From assembly GCA_026645735.1 (NCBI GenBank), contig JAPKMT010000027.1, forward strand, positions 1 to 43,526: a DNA stretch of 43,526 nucleotides. Direction: 5' to 3'. The stretch is from Flexilinea sp. (GTDB lineage Bacteria > Chloroflexota > Anaerolineae > Anaerolineales > Anaerolineaceae). How positions within the stretch are numbered: the first letter of the stretch is position 1; each line of letters begins with the position of its first letter. Below the pieces are notes generated by a model. The model was not told where the DNA came from and did not search any database. It saw only the letters and a list, made by a program, of their open reading frames with translations. Position numbers and translations under genes: made by a program. This document shows, in pieces, positions 15,047-23,954 of the stretch.

Positions 15047-15841
15047 ATGAAAACTCGACAAATCGCATTTCTCCGCCCAAAAGAAATAGTAGCAGAACAA
15101 AAAATTAATCCAATTATTTATTTACCAATAGGACCAATTGAATGGCATGGCCCACATTTGCCAGTTGGAACTGATCCTCTTCATGCATCCTATATTGCGG
15201 AAAAAGCAGCAGATTTAACAGGTGGACTGGTTTGGCCGACAGCCTGGTGGGGAACAGAACGAGAACGCAGTTCCCAGGTACTCAATGATTTAGGTCTATC
15301 TGAGTCAGAATATATTGTGGGAATGGATTTTCCTGCAAATTCACTGAAAAGTGGATATGTACCGGAAGATGTGTTTGCTTATTTAATTCGATCTCAATTG
15401 GAAATATTTATCCAAATGAATTTTAGGATTGCAGTCCTGGTGAGTGGACATGGTGCTACAAATCAACTGGATACATTGCAACGACTGGCAGCTGAATATA
15501 ATGGAACGGGACGTCTGAAGACGCTGGTTGAATTGCCTTTCGTCCTTGGAGATGATGGTCTGATGCACGTCGGTCATGCTTCTTGTATTGAAACATCTAT
15601 TATGGAAGCTTTATATCCGGAAACCGTTGAAATTGACTCTTTGCCTCCTTTACCCAAACCGATATATAATACCGATTGGGCGATTGTTGATTATCACACC
15701 TTCGCTGGTAAACCTGCGCCGGATCGAACGGTTCACCATGATGATGACCCACGTTCTGGCAGCGCGGAGATTGGTTTTGAGAATATGCGAATAGCTATCG
15801 AGAATTTAACGCGACGCGTCTCAGAATTAAGGAAGATGTGA
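15047..15841 (+). CDS. creatininase family amidohydrolase
   Basis: A 264-residue protein of the creatininase/MftE family (PF02633). The metal-binding signature is complete: E32, H34 and D43 in PIEWHGPHLPVGTD, then SGHGATN near residue 130, and an HASCIETS block that supplies the later metal-ligand Glu. Members hydrolyse cyclic or peptide amides (creatinine, N-formyl amides, mycofactocin precursor) or act on sugar-linked compounds. It begins seven bases after the DUF4380 stop, so it is in the same operon. The presence of an amidohydrolase in a sugar-import operon suggests a nitrogen-containing or lactam-like substrate, which is an inference. A palindromic element separates it from the URO-D-family gene. 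Confidence 0.87.
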   Translation: MKTRQIAFLRPKEIVAEQKINPIIYLPIGPIEWHGPHLPVGTDPLHASYIAEKAADLTGGLVWPTAWWGTERERSSQVLNDLGLSESEYIVGMDFPANSLKSGYVPEDVFAYLIRSQLEIFIQMNFRIAVLVSGHGATNQLDTLQRLAAEYNGTGRLKTLVELPFVLGDDGLMHVGHASCIETSIMEALYPETVEIDSLPPLPKPIYNTDWAIVDYHTFAGKPAPDRTVHHDDDPRSGSAEIGFENMRIAIENLTRRVSELRKM

Positions 15842-15846
15842 AGTAT

Positions 15847-15970
15847 CAGCGATTCGAAATATGAAAAGACTCCTTTGTAATTCATATGGTTTTGCGCGAA
15901 TCGCAAAACCATATGAATTACAAATTTCCTTTTTCTTTACGAAAAGCATTTCCAAATTTCAAATAGCTGG
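15847..15970. repeat. palindromic hairpin element, copy 5 (complete)
   Basis: Outer arms CAGCGATTCGAAATATG (15847-15863) and AAATTTCAAATAGCTGG (15954-15970) surround perfect 23-base inner arms (15874-15896, 15902-15924). The apex differs from other copies: GGTTTTGCG-CGAAT-CGCAAAACC. It lies between the creatininase and URO-D-family genes. Confidence 0.87.
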
Positions 15971-16015
15971 TGAATCATATTTCTGACGAGAAATTTGAAT
16001 ACCGGGAGGTGAAAA

Positions 16016-17170
16016 ATGAACTCACGTGAACGACTGCAAATGGCTTTGAACCATCAGGAGCCGGATTTTATCCCTTCTGACCTGGGCGCTACCGTTTTGA
16101 CCAGCATCAACCAATCAGCATATGTACGATTGCGAAGATATTTAGGTCTTCCGGATGTGCCTGTGCGGATCAGTGATCTGGTGCAGCAAATTGTTACAGT
16201 CGATGAGGATGTCTGCAACCATTTTAAAGTGGATGTTCTTGACGTGGCACCACGTTCCTCCGGTACATTTCATATCGAAATAAAAGAGGATATGGATCGT
16301 TATACTTACTTTTATGATGAATGGGGTATTGGATGGAAGATGCCAAAAACGGGGGGATTGTACTATGATATGTTTGATCATCCCCTGAAAGGGGAGGCAA
16401 CCAAATCGGATGTCGATCATTATCCCTGGCCGGATCCGGTAGACCCTGCTCGTTTTCAAGGGCTTCGGGAACGTGCACGTTATGCAGCCGAAGTAGAAAA
16501 AAAAGGAGTGATCATCGGAGGATTGTGTGCCGGTATCATGGAAATGGCTGCCTGGATGCGAGGTTTTGAAGATTATTTTCGTGATTTCAGCAGCAATACT
16601 GAATTTATGGAATACTTTCTCGATAAAATTGTTGAGCTCAAAATGGCTTATTGGGAAAAAGCACTGGCAGAGGCAGGAGAATTTGCTGATGCGGTTGTGG
16701 AAGCTGACGATATGGCGGGACAGAACAATATGCTCATATCACCGAATACCTATCGGAAAATTGTTAAACCACGCCATAAGAAGCTATTTGATTTCATAAA
16801 ATCTCGCACGAATGCCAAAATTTTCTTCCATTCGTGTGGTGCGGTCCGGAAAGTAATCGGTGATCTGATGGATGCCGGGGTGGATATACTGAATCCGGTA
16901 CAAGTCAGTGCAGTAGGGATGGATTCGGCTGAATTAAAAAAGGAATTTGGAGACCATCTCACATTCTGGGGCGGCGCGGTTGATACGCAGCGGGTGCTTG
17001 GCACCGGTTCGGTGCAGGATGTAAAGGATGATGTCCGTCGCCGAATCGACGATTTGGCTCCGGGAGGAGGTTTTGTCTTTGCCGCAGTACATAATATTCA
17101 GGCAAATGTTCCTCCGGAAAATATTGTAGCGATGTGGGACACGCTGCACGAATATGGCATCTATTCGTAA
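16016..17170 (+). CDS. uroporphyrinogen decarboxylase (URO-D) family protein, probable methyltransferase
   Basis: A 384-residue TIM-barrel protein of the URO-D superfamily. It opens with NSRERLQMALNHQEPDFIP, the usual start of MtaA/CmuA-type and uncharacterised URO-D-like proteins, and has the late barrel motifs KIFFHSCGAVRKVIGDLMDAGVDILNPVQ (quoted positions about 262-290) with a conserved HSCG that can bind zinc in methyltransferases. True HemE has a different N-terminus, and no heme genes are near. GGGAGGTGAAAA before ATG 16016 is a strong ribosome site. Many relatives in anaerobes act on methylated compounds with a corrinoid protein, but no corrinoid protein is encoded here. It is the last gene before a convergent operon. 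Confidence 0.82.
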   Translation: MNSRERLQMALNHQEPDFIPSDLGATVLTSINQSAYVRLRRYLGLPDVPVRISDLVQQIVTVDEDVCNHFKVDVLDVAPRSSGTFHIEIKEDMDRYTYFYDEWGIGWKMPKTGGLYYDMFDHPLKGEATKSDVDHYPWPDPVDPARFQGLRERARYAAEVEKKGVIIGGLCAGIMEMAAWMRGFEDYFRDFSSNTEFMEYFLDKIVELKMAYWEKALAEAGEFADAVVEADDMAGQNNMLISPNTYRKIVKPRHKKLFDFIKSRTNAKIFFHSCGAVRKVIGDLMDAGVDILNPVQVSAVGMDSAELKKEFGDHLTFWGGAVDTQRVLGTGSVQDVKDDVRRRIDDLAPGGGFVFAAVHNIQANVPPENIVAMWDTLHEYGIYS

Positions 17171-17292
17171 GGGGAAGCATTCGACAGCTATCGCTATGAT
17201 GTTCGGTGTAAGCGCAAAGTGTAAGGGCGAAGCATCCGACAATCACCTATATCCTAACCCTGGATTGCCAGTGTCGGATGCTTCACCCCTAC
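17171..17292. repeat. GGGCGAAGCATCC-type palindromic intergenic repeat
   Basis: Arms TAAGGGCGAAGCATCCGACA (17222-17241) and TGTCGGATGCTTCACCCCTA (17272-17291) pair almost fully; a degenerate extra half (GGGGAAGCATTCGACA) lies at the left end. It fills the gap between two convergent genes. A second copy is at 24895-24960. Confidence 0.8.
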
Positions 17293-17298
17293 GATCAA

Positions 17299-18813
17299 TC
17301 AACCTGCAGCTTTTTTAAAAGTTGGTTTCAGATCCTGATAGAGCTCCAGAAATAATGGATACTGTTTTTCATAGATCTCCGATCCATCAGGATAGGAGAC
17401 TGTCTGATCTGTTTTCACCAATTGCCGGATGGTATCCGCATAGGAAGTATATAAACCGATTGCTTTTCCGCATAAAATGATGTTTCCAAGATTGGCAGTG
17501 TCATGACCGGAAATCGTCGTGATGGGTTTGCGGATGATTTTTCCGAGAATGTCCAGCCATACCTGGCTCTTTAAACCGCCACCGACGGCTCGCACATCCT
17601 GAATCTTAATTCCCAGTGATTCCACAGTTTCAATGTTATTGCGTAAACCAAAGGAAACACCTTCCATGATGGCTTTGATGAAATGTGATTTTTCAGTTTT
17701 GAGGTTGATGCCAAAAAACACGCCGCGTGCATTAGAATCCCAATACGGAGTCCGCTCGCCGTTTAAATAAGGCAGGAAGACCAGACCTTCACTTCCGTCC
17801 GGCACATTCTGAATCGATTCATTGTAACGGTTGAAAATATCACCCGATTCTGATCCCGCTGCATCCGGTGGATCAAAACTGTTTTTAAACCATTGCAGCG
17901 ATTCTCCCGCTGTCTGCATAATTCCCAGTGTCACCCAATGTTTCGGCAGACAATAATGCCAACAGAGTGTGCGATCCAGATGGTCAATTAACGGTTTATC
18001 CGAGCAAACAGTAATCACGCCGGCGGTGCCGATAATTAGCGTTACCTGGCTGGATGAAAGCATACCTGCCCCGAAAGCCGATGCAGAGTTATCCGTACTG
18101 CCATTTGCAACAGGAATTCCGGCACGCAATCCGGTAATTTTTGCTGCTTCAGCAGAAACTGTGCCGATGATGACGTCCGATGCTGAGACTTCAGGGATCA
18201 GTTTCGCTGGAATCTCAAAAAGATCAAACATTTCCTGAGACCATTTCTCTCTCTGATTGTCGAACAACAATGTACCGCTGGCTTCGGAATAATCGGTAGC
18301 CTTCTGTCCGGTCAGGCGAAATTTAAGATAATCTTTGGCAATCAGGATGCTTTCTGTCTTCTCCCAAATCTCCGGCTGATTTTCTTTAACCCAGCGGATG
18401 TGCATGGCTGAATAGGTTGTTGATGCGGTATTTGAAGTGTGTTCGAAAATCAGTCCCTTGATGGAAGGATCCTGGTTGTAGCGATCAGCAATGGCAGCGG
18501 TCCGTTGATCCATCCACGAGATGGCAGGGCGCAGAATCTGATCGTGCTGATCCAGATACACCTGTGAATGCATCTGACCGCAGATCCCAATTCCTGCAAT
18601 TTTCTCATATGCATCCGGAAAATCCATTTTCAATTGCTGAGAGCAGTTTATAAACGCATTCCACCAATCGAGTGGATCCTGTTCCGCAAATCCAGGCTGG
18701 GGAACTTGGATGGGATATTCCCAGGATCGGGAACCGCATCGCAATCCTGTTTCTGAATACAGACTTACTTTCAGGCTGGTTGTTCCCAGGTCGATACCTA
18801 AAAGATAGTTCAT
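17299..18813 (-). CDS. FGGY carbohydrate kinase, xylulokinase-like
   Basis: A 504-residue sugar kinase. The N-terminal ATPase-fold half has GIDLGTTSLKVSLYSETG, GICGQMHSQVYLD and SWMDQRT; the C-terminal half has YLNGERTPYWDSNARGVFFG and AVGGGLKSQVWLDIL, which together are the XylB signature. It phosphorylates a ketose or related polyol with ATP. The ATG at 18813 has GAAGAGG upstream and lies just after the permease stop; a TTG at 18819 is an alternative. It is the last gene of the aldolase-transporter operon. FucK, RhaB and LsrK are related, so with a class II aldolase in the same operon a substrate other than xylulose is possible. Confidence 0.88.
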   Translation of the reverse strand: MNYLLGIDLGTTSLKVSLYSETGLRCGSRSWEYPIQVPQPGFAEQDPLDWWNAFINCSQQLKMDFPDAYEKIAGIGICGQMHSQVYLDQHDQILRPAISWMDQRTAAIADRYNQDPSIKGLIFEHTSNTASTTYSAMHIRWVKENQPEIWEKTESILIAKDYLKFRLTGQKATDYSEASGTLLFDNQREKWSQEMFDLFEIPAKLIPEVSASDVIIGTVSAEAAKITGLRAGIPVANGSTDNSASAFGAGMLSSSQVTLIIGTAGVITVCSDKPLIDHLDRTLCWHYCLPKHWVTLGIMQTAGESLQWFKNSFDPPDAAGSESGDIFNRYNESIQNVPDGSEGLVFLPYLNGERTPYWDSNARGVFFGINLKTEKSHFIKAIMEGVSFGLRNNIETVESLGIKIQDVRAVGGGLKSQVWLDILGKIIRKPITTISGHDTANLGNIILCGKAIGLYTSYADTIRQLVKTDQTVSYPDGSEIYEKQYPLFLELYQDLKPTFKKAAG

Positions 18814-18815
18814 GA

Positions 18816-19793
18816 TCAATGCCTCTTCTGTTGGTATTTTTCAATCAGGAATTTGATAATCATTACGAGCAGCAGAATAAAACCCCATAAAGCCAGCGTC
18901 AGGAAATTACTGATGCCCATTAAATTTAAACCGCTGGATACCATCTGCAGAATGATCAGAGAGATTAACACTCCTGAAACTTTTCCAAAACCTCCGGATG
19001 CACTAACACCGCCCAGCACAGAAGCCAAAACGGTCAAAAGCAGATACGACTCACCATAATCTGCTTTTGCAGAATTAAAGCGGGAGGTCATTACAACGGC
19101 TGCTACTCCGGAGAGAATTCCGGAAAGCATGTAAGTTCGCAGCAGTACATTTTTATTATTTACACCGGAGTAGAAGCAGGCGATCGGATTCGATCCGATC
19201 ATGTAGATCCTTGTTCCGGTCGGGGTCCAGTTCAGAACCAGGGAAACGATTCCGGCACAGATCAGAAGCAGCAGGAATGGGACTGGAATCCCGAGAATAT
19301 CTGCACTGCCGATTTCCAGCATTGCATCCGGAAAACCGGATATGACGTATCCCTGAGTGATGACAATCGAAATACCGTTCAGCATGACCATCATGCCCAG
19401 TGAGGCAAGGATTGGCGGCAGTTCCAGATAAGCAATGAAATAGCCATTAATGGCTCCGATCAGCGCAGCAATGATGAACCCGACAAGGATCGCTCCCGCC
19501 ACAATCAGAATACTTTGCCAACCGGAAGCTTGCAGTGAGGTCTCGGATGTAAGAATCAATGCCATGACAATACCGGACAGATTGGCAGTGGCGATGATGG
19601 AAAGGTTGATGCCGGCAGTCAGCATGGGAATCATCATCGCTAAAGTTAGAATTCCCAGTTCGGGCATCTGATAAGCCATCGACTGGAAATTACCTGGATT
19701 CAAGAAATCAGATCCGGTGAGTATCCACATCGTGAGAATGACTACCACCATCACGATGAGCAAAACATGGATTTGAGAAAATTTTCTGGTCAT
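18816..19793 (-). CDS. CUT2 sugar ABC transporter permease (second of pair)
   Basis: A 325-residue membrane protein of the BPD_transp_2 family with about nine hydrophobic segments. The usual GIDLS motif reads AGINLSIIATANLSG, and the ATPase-contact loop reads TVLASVLGGVSASGG. It follows the other permease gene by 24 bases and ends within three bases of the kinase start. Two dissimilar permeases with one ATPase is the arrangement of RhaP/RhaQ and LsrC/LsrD systems. Confidence 0.9.
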   Translation of the reverse strand: MTRKFSQIHVLLIVMVVVILTMWILTGSDFLNPGNFQSMAYQMPELGILTLAMMIPMLTAGINLSIIATANLSGIVMALILTSETSLQASGWQSILIVAGAILVGFIIAALIGAINGYFIAYLELPPILASLGMMVMLNGISIVITQGYVISGFPDAMLEIGSADILGIPVPFLLLLICAGIVSLVLNWTPTGTRIYMIGSNPIACFYSGVNNKNVLLRTYMLSGILSGVAAVVMTSRFNSAKADYGESYLLLTVLASVLGGVSASGGFGKVSGVLISLIILQMVSSGLNLMGISNFLTLALWGFILLLVMIIKFLIEKYQQKRH

Positions 19794-19817
19794 ATAAAAA
19801 AAGCCTCCGGATCCGTT

Positions 19818-20813
19818 TTATTCGGTAATGACGCGTTTTCGTATCGATTGTTTACGCCGATATGCCGTAAAGCTGACACTTACCAGGATTACGACGCCAA
19901 TGATTACTTTGTACCAGAGAGAGGGTACATGCATCAATGTCATTCCGTTCCCTAAAATACCAAGGAGTGTCACACCGAGCAGTGCCCCGAGCACAGTGCC
20001 CGTTCCGCCTGTCAGGCTGGCACCTCCCAGCACAACGGCTGCGATGACATCCATTTCTTTCCCGACCAGGGAATTTGGTGCCACGGTTTGAACCAATAAC
20101 GCTTGAATGACGCTCCCGAATCCGGCCATGAGTCCCATAAATCCATAAACAAAAAGATGCAGACGCCGCAGGTTAAAACCGGCGCGCTGCGCGGACACCG
20201 GACTGCTCCCCATCGCATAGATACTGCGCCCTAATACGGTGAATTTGAGAATGAACCAGGCAGCCAGCAACAGCACAATCCATATCAGTGTGATGATGGA
20301 AAGGCCATACGGCCATCCTTCAGCAGTTCGAACGGTGATGACCCGAATCTGTGCAAAGTCGCCGAACCAGGTTGGGAATCCATAAAGCCATTTGCCTTTT
20401 GTGATGACCGTCAAAAGACCGTAAAAAATGTTCGATGTGGCTATCGTAGTAATCATACTGGGAATTTTGAACAGATCGATGATGGCACCGTTCAGGATTC
20501 CTAATGACACTCCGATGACACCGGCGATCAGAAAAATCAGAAAAATGTTGAGCCGATCTCCCATGTTCAACAGCAACACAGCGATCGTATAACCCGAAAC
20601 TGTCGCGATGGCTGTGAAGGATAGATCAATTCCACCGGATATCAGGACAAACAGCATCCCGATTGCAAATGTGCCGGTCAGGCTGAAACTCTTCAGCAAA
20701 TCAAAGAAATTTTCGAGTGTGAAGAAGCTTGGGTTGATCAACGTGATAATGATCGAAAAAAGAATGATGGCAAATGCCAGAAAAGATTCGTGACGGATGA
20801 GTATTTTTTTCAT
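19818..20813 (-). CDS. CUT2 sugar ABC transporter permease (first of pair)
   Basis: A 331-residue membrane protein of the RbsC-like family: IGMLFVLISGGIDLSFTAIA near residue 60 and AAVVLGGASLTGGTGTVLG near 260 are the family motifs, set among about ten hydrophobic segments. A hairpin repeat element lies between it and the ATPase gene upstream. It should form the membrane channel as a heterodimer with the next gene product. Confidence 0.92.
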   Translation of the reverse strand: MKKILIRHESFLAFAIILFSIIITLINPSFFTLENFFDLLKSFSLTGTFAIGMLFVLISGGIDLSFTAIATVSGYTIAVLLLNMGDRLNIFLIFLIAGVIGVSLGILNGAIIDLFKIPSMITTIATSNIFYGLLTVITKGKWLYGFPTWFGDFAQIRVITVRTAEGWPYGLSIITLIWIVLLLAAWFILKFTVLGRSIYAMGSSPVSAQRAGFNLRRLHLFVYGFMGLMAGFGSVIQALLVQTVAPNSLVGKEMDVIAAVVLGGASLTGGTGTVLGALLGVTLLGILGNGMTLMHVPSLWYKVIIGVVILVSVSFTAYRRKQSIRKRVITE

Positions 20814-20828
20814 AGGGAGACCATAAAA

Positions 20829-20949
20829 CAGTAATTTGAAATATGGAGAGGATTCTCTGATGTTCTTTTATTTTTGCGCTTCGCGCAAAAATAAAAGAAC
20901 ATCATGCTTTCTCGATTGATTCGAAAGGCCGGTCTATATTTTGAATGGC
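20829..20949. repeat. palindromic hairpin element, copy 6
   Basis: Perfect 22-base arms (20858-20879, 20883-20904) with apex TTTTTGCGC-TTC-GCGCAAAAA. The left outer arm is CAGTAATTTGAAATATGG (20829-20846). The right flank matches that of copy 2 closely. It interrupts the transport operon between the ATPase and permease genes. Confidence 0.87.
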
Positions 20950-20955
20950 CATTCA

Positions 20956-22452
20956 TTAGACCGTACCGTTGACATAATTCTGAATTTCATCAATCGATGT
21001 ATCCTGTGTGACAAATGTCTTCATCAAGCAGCCTTTGTGCATGACAAGGATCCGGCTACAGTTATGATACACTTCGGGGATTTCTTCGGAAATCATGATG
21101 ACCGAAATTCCTTTTCTTGCAAGACCGCGAATGATTTCATGAATGGAACGCTTTGCAGCTACATCGATACCTATCGTTGGACCATCCAAAATCAGGATTT
21201 TTGGATTTGCAGCAATCCATTTGGCGAGCACGACCCGCTGCTGATTTCCGCCGGACAGCGTCTGAACAGGTGATTGGACGGATGGCACTTTGATGGAAAG
21301 GTCTTTGACCCAGTGTGCAATGCTGTCGCGGATTTTTGCTGAATCCAGAAGGTGGCGCCGTGTTGTCATCTGATCCAGTGTCGTTAAAATTATGTTCTGT
21401 CCGACAGATTGCGTTGTCACCAGTCCTTGAATCAGCCGATCTTCCGGAACGTAGGCAATTCCGTATTTCAGAGCATCCTGAATGGATTTAATAGTCACTG
21501 GCTTCCCGTCCATGAGGATTTCCCCCTGATCCGGTTGTGTTTTCCCGAAAATTGATAAAGCCAGTTCGGTGCGTCCGGAGCCCAACAGCCCGGTCAATCC
21601 CAGAATTTCCCCTGGATAAAGATCCAGTGAAATATCTTGATATTCACCTTTTCTGGAGAGATGATTTAATTTAAGAATCGGATGATCACGGTTTCCGGTT
21701 GCCTGAAAAGGTTCATAGGCTACCTTCACTCCTGTCATCAGAAATGTCAGGCTGTCGTTGTCCAGTTCTTTGGCAGGATAAGTGCCGATCATCGCCCCAT
21801 CGCGAAGCACGCTGACTCTGTCTGCAATTTGAAGGACTTCATTTAATTTATGGCTGACAAAAATGGTGGATATCCCTTTTGCCTTCATTTCCAAAACGAC
21901 AGAGAGCAGGGAATCTACTTCTCTTTTCGTCAGGGAAGAGGTGGGCTCATCCATGATTAATAGCTTGACATCGCGTGTCATTGCACGGCAAATTGCTGCC
22001 AGTTGCTGATCGGCGATGGAAATTTCATTGACATTGGCATCCAGCGGCAGATGCACGCCGATTCTGGATTGCGCCCTTTCTGCAATTTGGTTGAGTTCAT
22101 TCCAGTTAACGATTTTTCGATGATTGGCGACGAAATAATCCAGTGCGATATTTTCGGCAACAGTCAGGTTGGGAAACGAAGATAGATCCTGATAAATGAC
22201 CTGGATTCCCCGGTTGATTGCATCCATCGCACTCATCGAATGAATCGGAATACCGTTAATTTCAATGACGGATCCCGGATCTGCTTTAACAGTTCCGGAG
22301 ATGATCTTGATCATCGTGGATTTTCCGGATCCATTTTCACCAGCCAGGCAATGAATCTCCCCGGGATTAATCTCGAAGTTAATCTTGTCCAGTGCTGTCA
22401 CACCGGCATAGTGTTTACTGACCTGCTTTAAAGAAAGAAAGGGTTCTGCCAT
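20956..22452 (-). CDS. CUT2 sugar ABC transporter ATPase (two ABC domains)
   Basis: A 498-residue RhaT/LsrA/MglA-type ATPase. Domain 1 has Walker A GENGSGKST and Walker B LLIMDEPTSSL, with a signature region ISIADQQLAAICRAM. Domain 2 has the family's degenerate P-loop GLLGSGRTE, LSGGNQQRVVLAKW and Walker B ILILDGPTIGID, where the usual Glu of DEPT is Gly. Gly in place of the catalytic Glu in the second site fits a non-hydrolysing domain, though the change is uncommon. It is the third gene of the minus-strand sugar operon. Confidence 0.92.
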   Translation of the reverse strand: MAEPFLSLKQVSKHYAGVTALDKINFEINPGEIHCLAGENGSGKSTMIKIISGTVKADPGSVIEINGIPIHSMSAMDAINRGIQVIYQDLSSFPNLTVAENIALDYFVANHRKIVNWNELNQIAERAQSRIGVHLPLDANVNEISIADQQLAAICRAMTRDVKLLIMDEPTSSLTKREVDSLLSVVLEMKAKGISTIFVSHKLNEVLQIADRVSVLRDGAMIGTYPAKELDNDSLTFLMTGVKVAYEPFQATGNRDHPILKLNHLSRKGEYQDISLDLYPGEILGLTGLLGSGRTELALSIFGKTQPDQGEILMDGKPVTIKSIQDALKYGIAYVPEDRLIQGLVTTQSVGQNIILTTLDQMTTRRHLLDSAKIRDSIAHWVKDLSIKVPSVQSPVQTLSGGNQQRVVLAKWIAANPKILILDGPTIGIDVAAKRSIHEIIRGLARKGISVIMISEEIPEVYHNCSRILVMHKGCLMKTFVTQDTSIDEIQNYVNGTV

Positions 22453-22674
22453 TCAAAAACCTCATGATGATATTTTGGGGAAGAGATCCCTCAGTACATC
22501 TGCAGCCAACCGGTTCCAGAGATGAAAGACAAACCGGGTCTTCGAAATAAAGGGAGGTTGATTTCTCTCTTCATTAGAAACTGAATTCCATATTTCGAAT
22601 TCCAGAAGAGAACCTGGATGGTCCGTCTCCTTTCTGATACTGCGAAAAAGAGACGGAATGCAAATGACCGGATG

Positions 22675-22713
22675 AAAAAAGGGAGCTCCATTCCACCCAG
22701 GAATGAAGCTCCT
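22675..22713 (-). terminator. terminator or attenuator after the second binding-protein gene
   Basis: On the minus strand AGGAGCTTCATTC and GAATGGAGCTCC form a stem (22713-22682) followed by CTTTTTTC. It begins about ten bases past the binding-protein stop. Because the ATPase gene lies downstream in the same direction, it probably gives partial termination. Another possible stem, CCGTCTC/GAGACGG, lies at 22623-22656. Confidence 0.75.
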
Positions 22714-22723
22714 CATAAACGAA

Positions 22724-23719
22724 TTAGAAGCCCAGAGATTCCGCATTCTCGGCAGTGATGGACAGGATCGCATCTGCCTTGACCAATGTACCTTCGACTG
22801 TGATTTTGCCGATTCCGGGTATCTCGGTACCGGTTTCAACTTTGTTGCCGTCCAGCATATATTTCGCCAGCCAGACCATGCCGAAGCCGGCGTCGGATGG
22901 ATTCCACAGAATACCCTGATTCAGTGAACCATCTTTCAAATAGGGGGCAGCCTGAGAAGGAATTACTGTTCCTACAACACCGATTTTATCCGACAGTCCT
23001 TTTTCTTTCAGCGCCTGTGCTGCACCGATGGGGCCGAGACTGCCAAATCCAACGATACCTTTCAGATCCGGATATGCTTTAATCAGTTCCAGTGTCTTTT
23101 GGCGGGCAAGTTCCTGATCTTCACCGCATGGAATGCGATCGGTGACCAGTTTCAGATTCGGATATTTTTCTTTCGCATATTCAATTCCAGTATCAGCCCA
23201 GAAGTTGTGGAGCGGAACGGTTAATCCACCGACGAAAATGGCATATTCACCGGAATCACCCATAGCAGCTACCAGTTGATCGAAAGCCTGCTGTCCAAAT
23301 TTGACATTGTCAATCAGTTCAAAATCATAATCGATTCCAACCTGATCCGGTGATTCATGGGTCAGAACCAGAATTCCTTTTTCCTTGGCCTTCTTAAAGA
23401 CTGGTTCGAGCGCTTTTGCATCATTCGGAACGACAGCAATCGCATCGACGCCTTTGGCAACCAGATCTTCAACAATCTTTACCTGCGCAGCCGGATCCGC
23501 CTGTGCCGGACCGGTCTGATAGGCGTTAATACCCAATTCTTCGGCTGCACGGTCAACACCAGTTTCCACAACATTGAACCATGGAATACCGGTGATTTTT
23601 ACAACCACGGCGATTTCGTATGGTTCATCCGCAGCGGATACACTCATTACAACACCTGCTGTCAGCATACAGAGCGCAGCGAAAACAACCAATATTTTTG
23701 ACAAAAACCTCTTATTCAT
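22724..23719 (-). CDS. sugar ABC transporter substrate-binding protein (RhaS/LsrB-like)
   Basis: A 331-residue Peripla_BP_4 protein. Residues 1-30 are a signal peptide (VVFAALCMLTAGVVMSVSAAD). The mature protein starts YEIAVVVKITGIPWFNVVETG, and the C-terminal lobe has YLKDGSLNQGILWNPSDAGFG, resembling the rhamnose and AI-2 binding proteins RhaS and LsrB. AAAGGAGAG precedes the ATG. The gene is separated from its ATPase by 271 bases that hold a terminator-like hairpin, which suggests excess production. The ligand is not certain. Confidence 0.88.
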   Translation of the reverse strand: MNKRFLSKILVVFAALCMLTAGVVMSVSAADEPYEIAVVVKITGIPWFNVVETGVDRAAEELGINAYQTGPAQADPAAQVKIVEDLVAKGVDAIAVVPNDAKALEPVFKKAKEKGILVLTHESPDQVGIDYDFELIDNVKFGQQAFDQLVAAMGDSGEYAIFVGGLTVPLHNFWADTGIEYAKEKYPNLKLVTDRIPCGEDQELARQKTLELIKAYPDLKGIVGFGSLGPIGAAQALKEKGLSDKIGVVGTVIPSQAAPYLKDGSLNQGILWNPSDAGFGMVWLAKYMLDGNKVETGTEIPGIGKITVEGTLVKADAILSITAENAESLGF

Positions 23720-23827
23720 AAAACTCTCCTTTTATCTATTGTTGCAATTGTGACAGAGTCTGTTTGACTCGATCTTCCAAAAAACAGGAAATACACATCT
23801 GTAATTGAAATATTTAGAGATTATTTG

Positions 23828-23876
23828 TTGTTGATGCTTGGCTATTGTGTTTCGTCCGAAAAACAGTCATCAACAA
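23828..23876. repeat. degenerate hairpin element, copy 7
   Basis: A 49-base stretch with TTGTTGATG (23828-23836) and CATCAACAA (23868-23876) as terminal arms. The total length equals that of the intact hairpins, but the inner arms have lost pairing and the GCGC apex is gone. Located between the binding-protein and aldolase genes. Confidence 0.55.
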
Positions 23877-23954
23877 GGCTTCCCTCTTTTATTTGAAAAA
23901 AAATATGTATTTCAAATTAAGGAATCAACACACATCAGGGGGGACATCCCTGAT

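Noticed and set aside
16016..17170. Authentic heme-pathway HemE
   Set aside because: The N-terminus and motifs match the MtaA/uncharacterised branch of the URO-D family, and no heme genes are nearby.
497..20904. Regularly recurring hairpins as a CRISPR array
   Set aside because: Copies are kilobases apart, lack spacers and have variable arms; no cas genes are present.
22462..22839. Minus-strand open frame of 125 codons between ATPase and binding-protein genes
   Set aside because: It overlaps the binding-protein gene in another frame and spans a terminator hairpin; composition is not protein-like and no family is seen.
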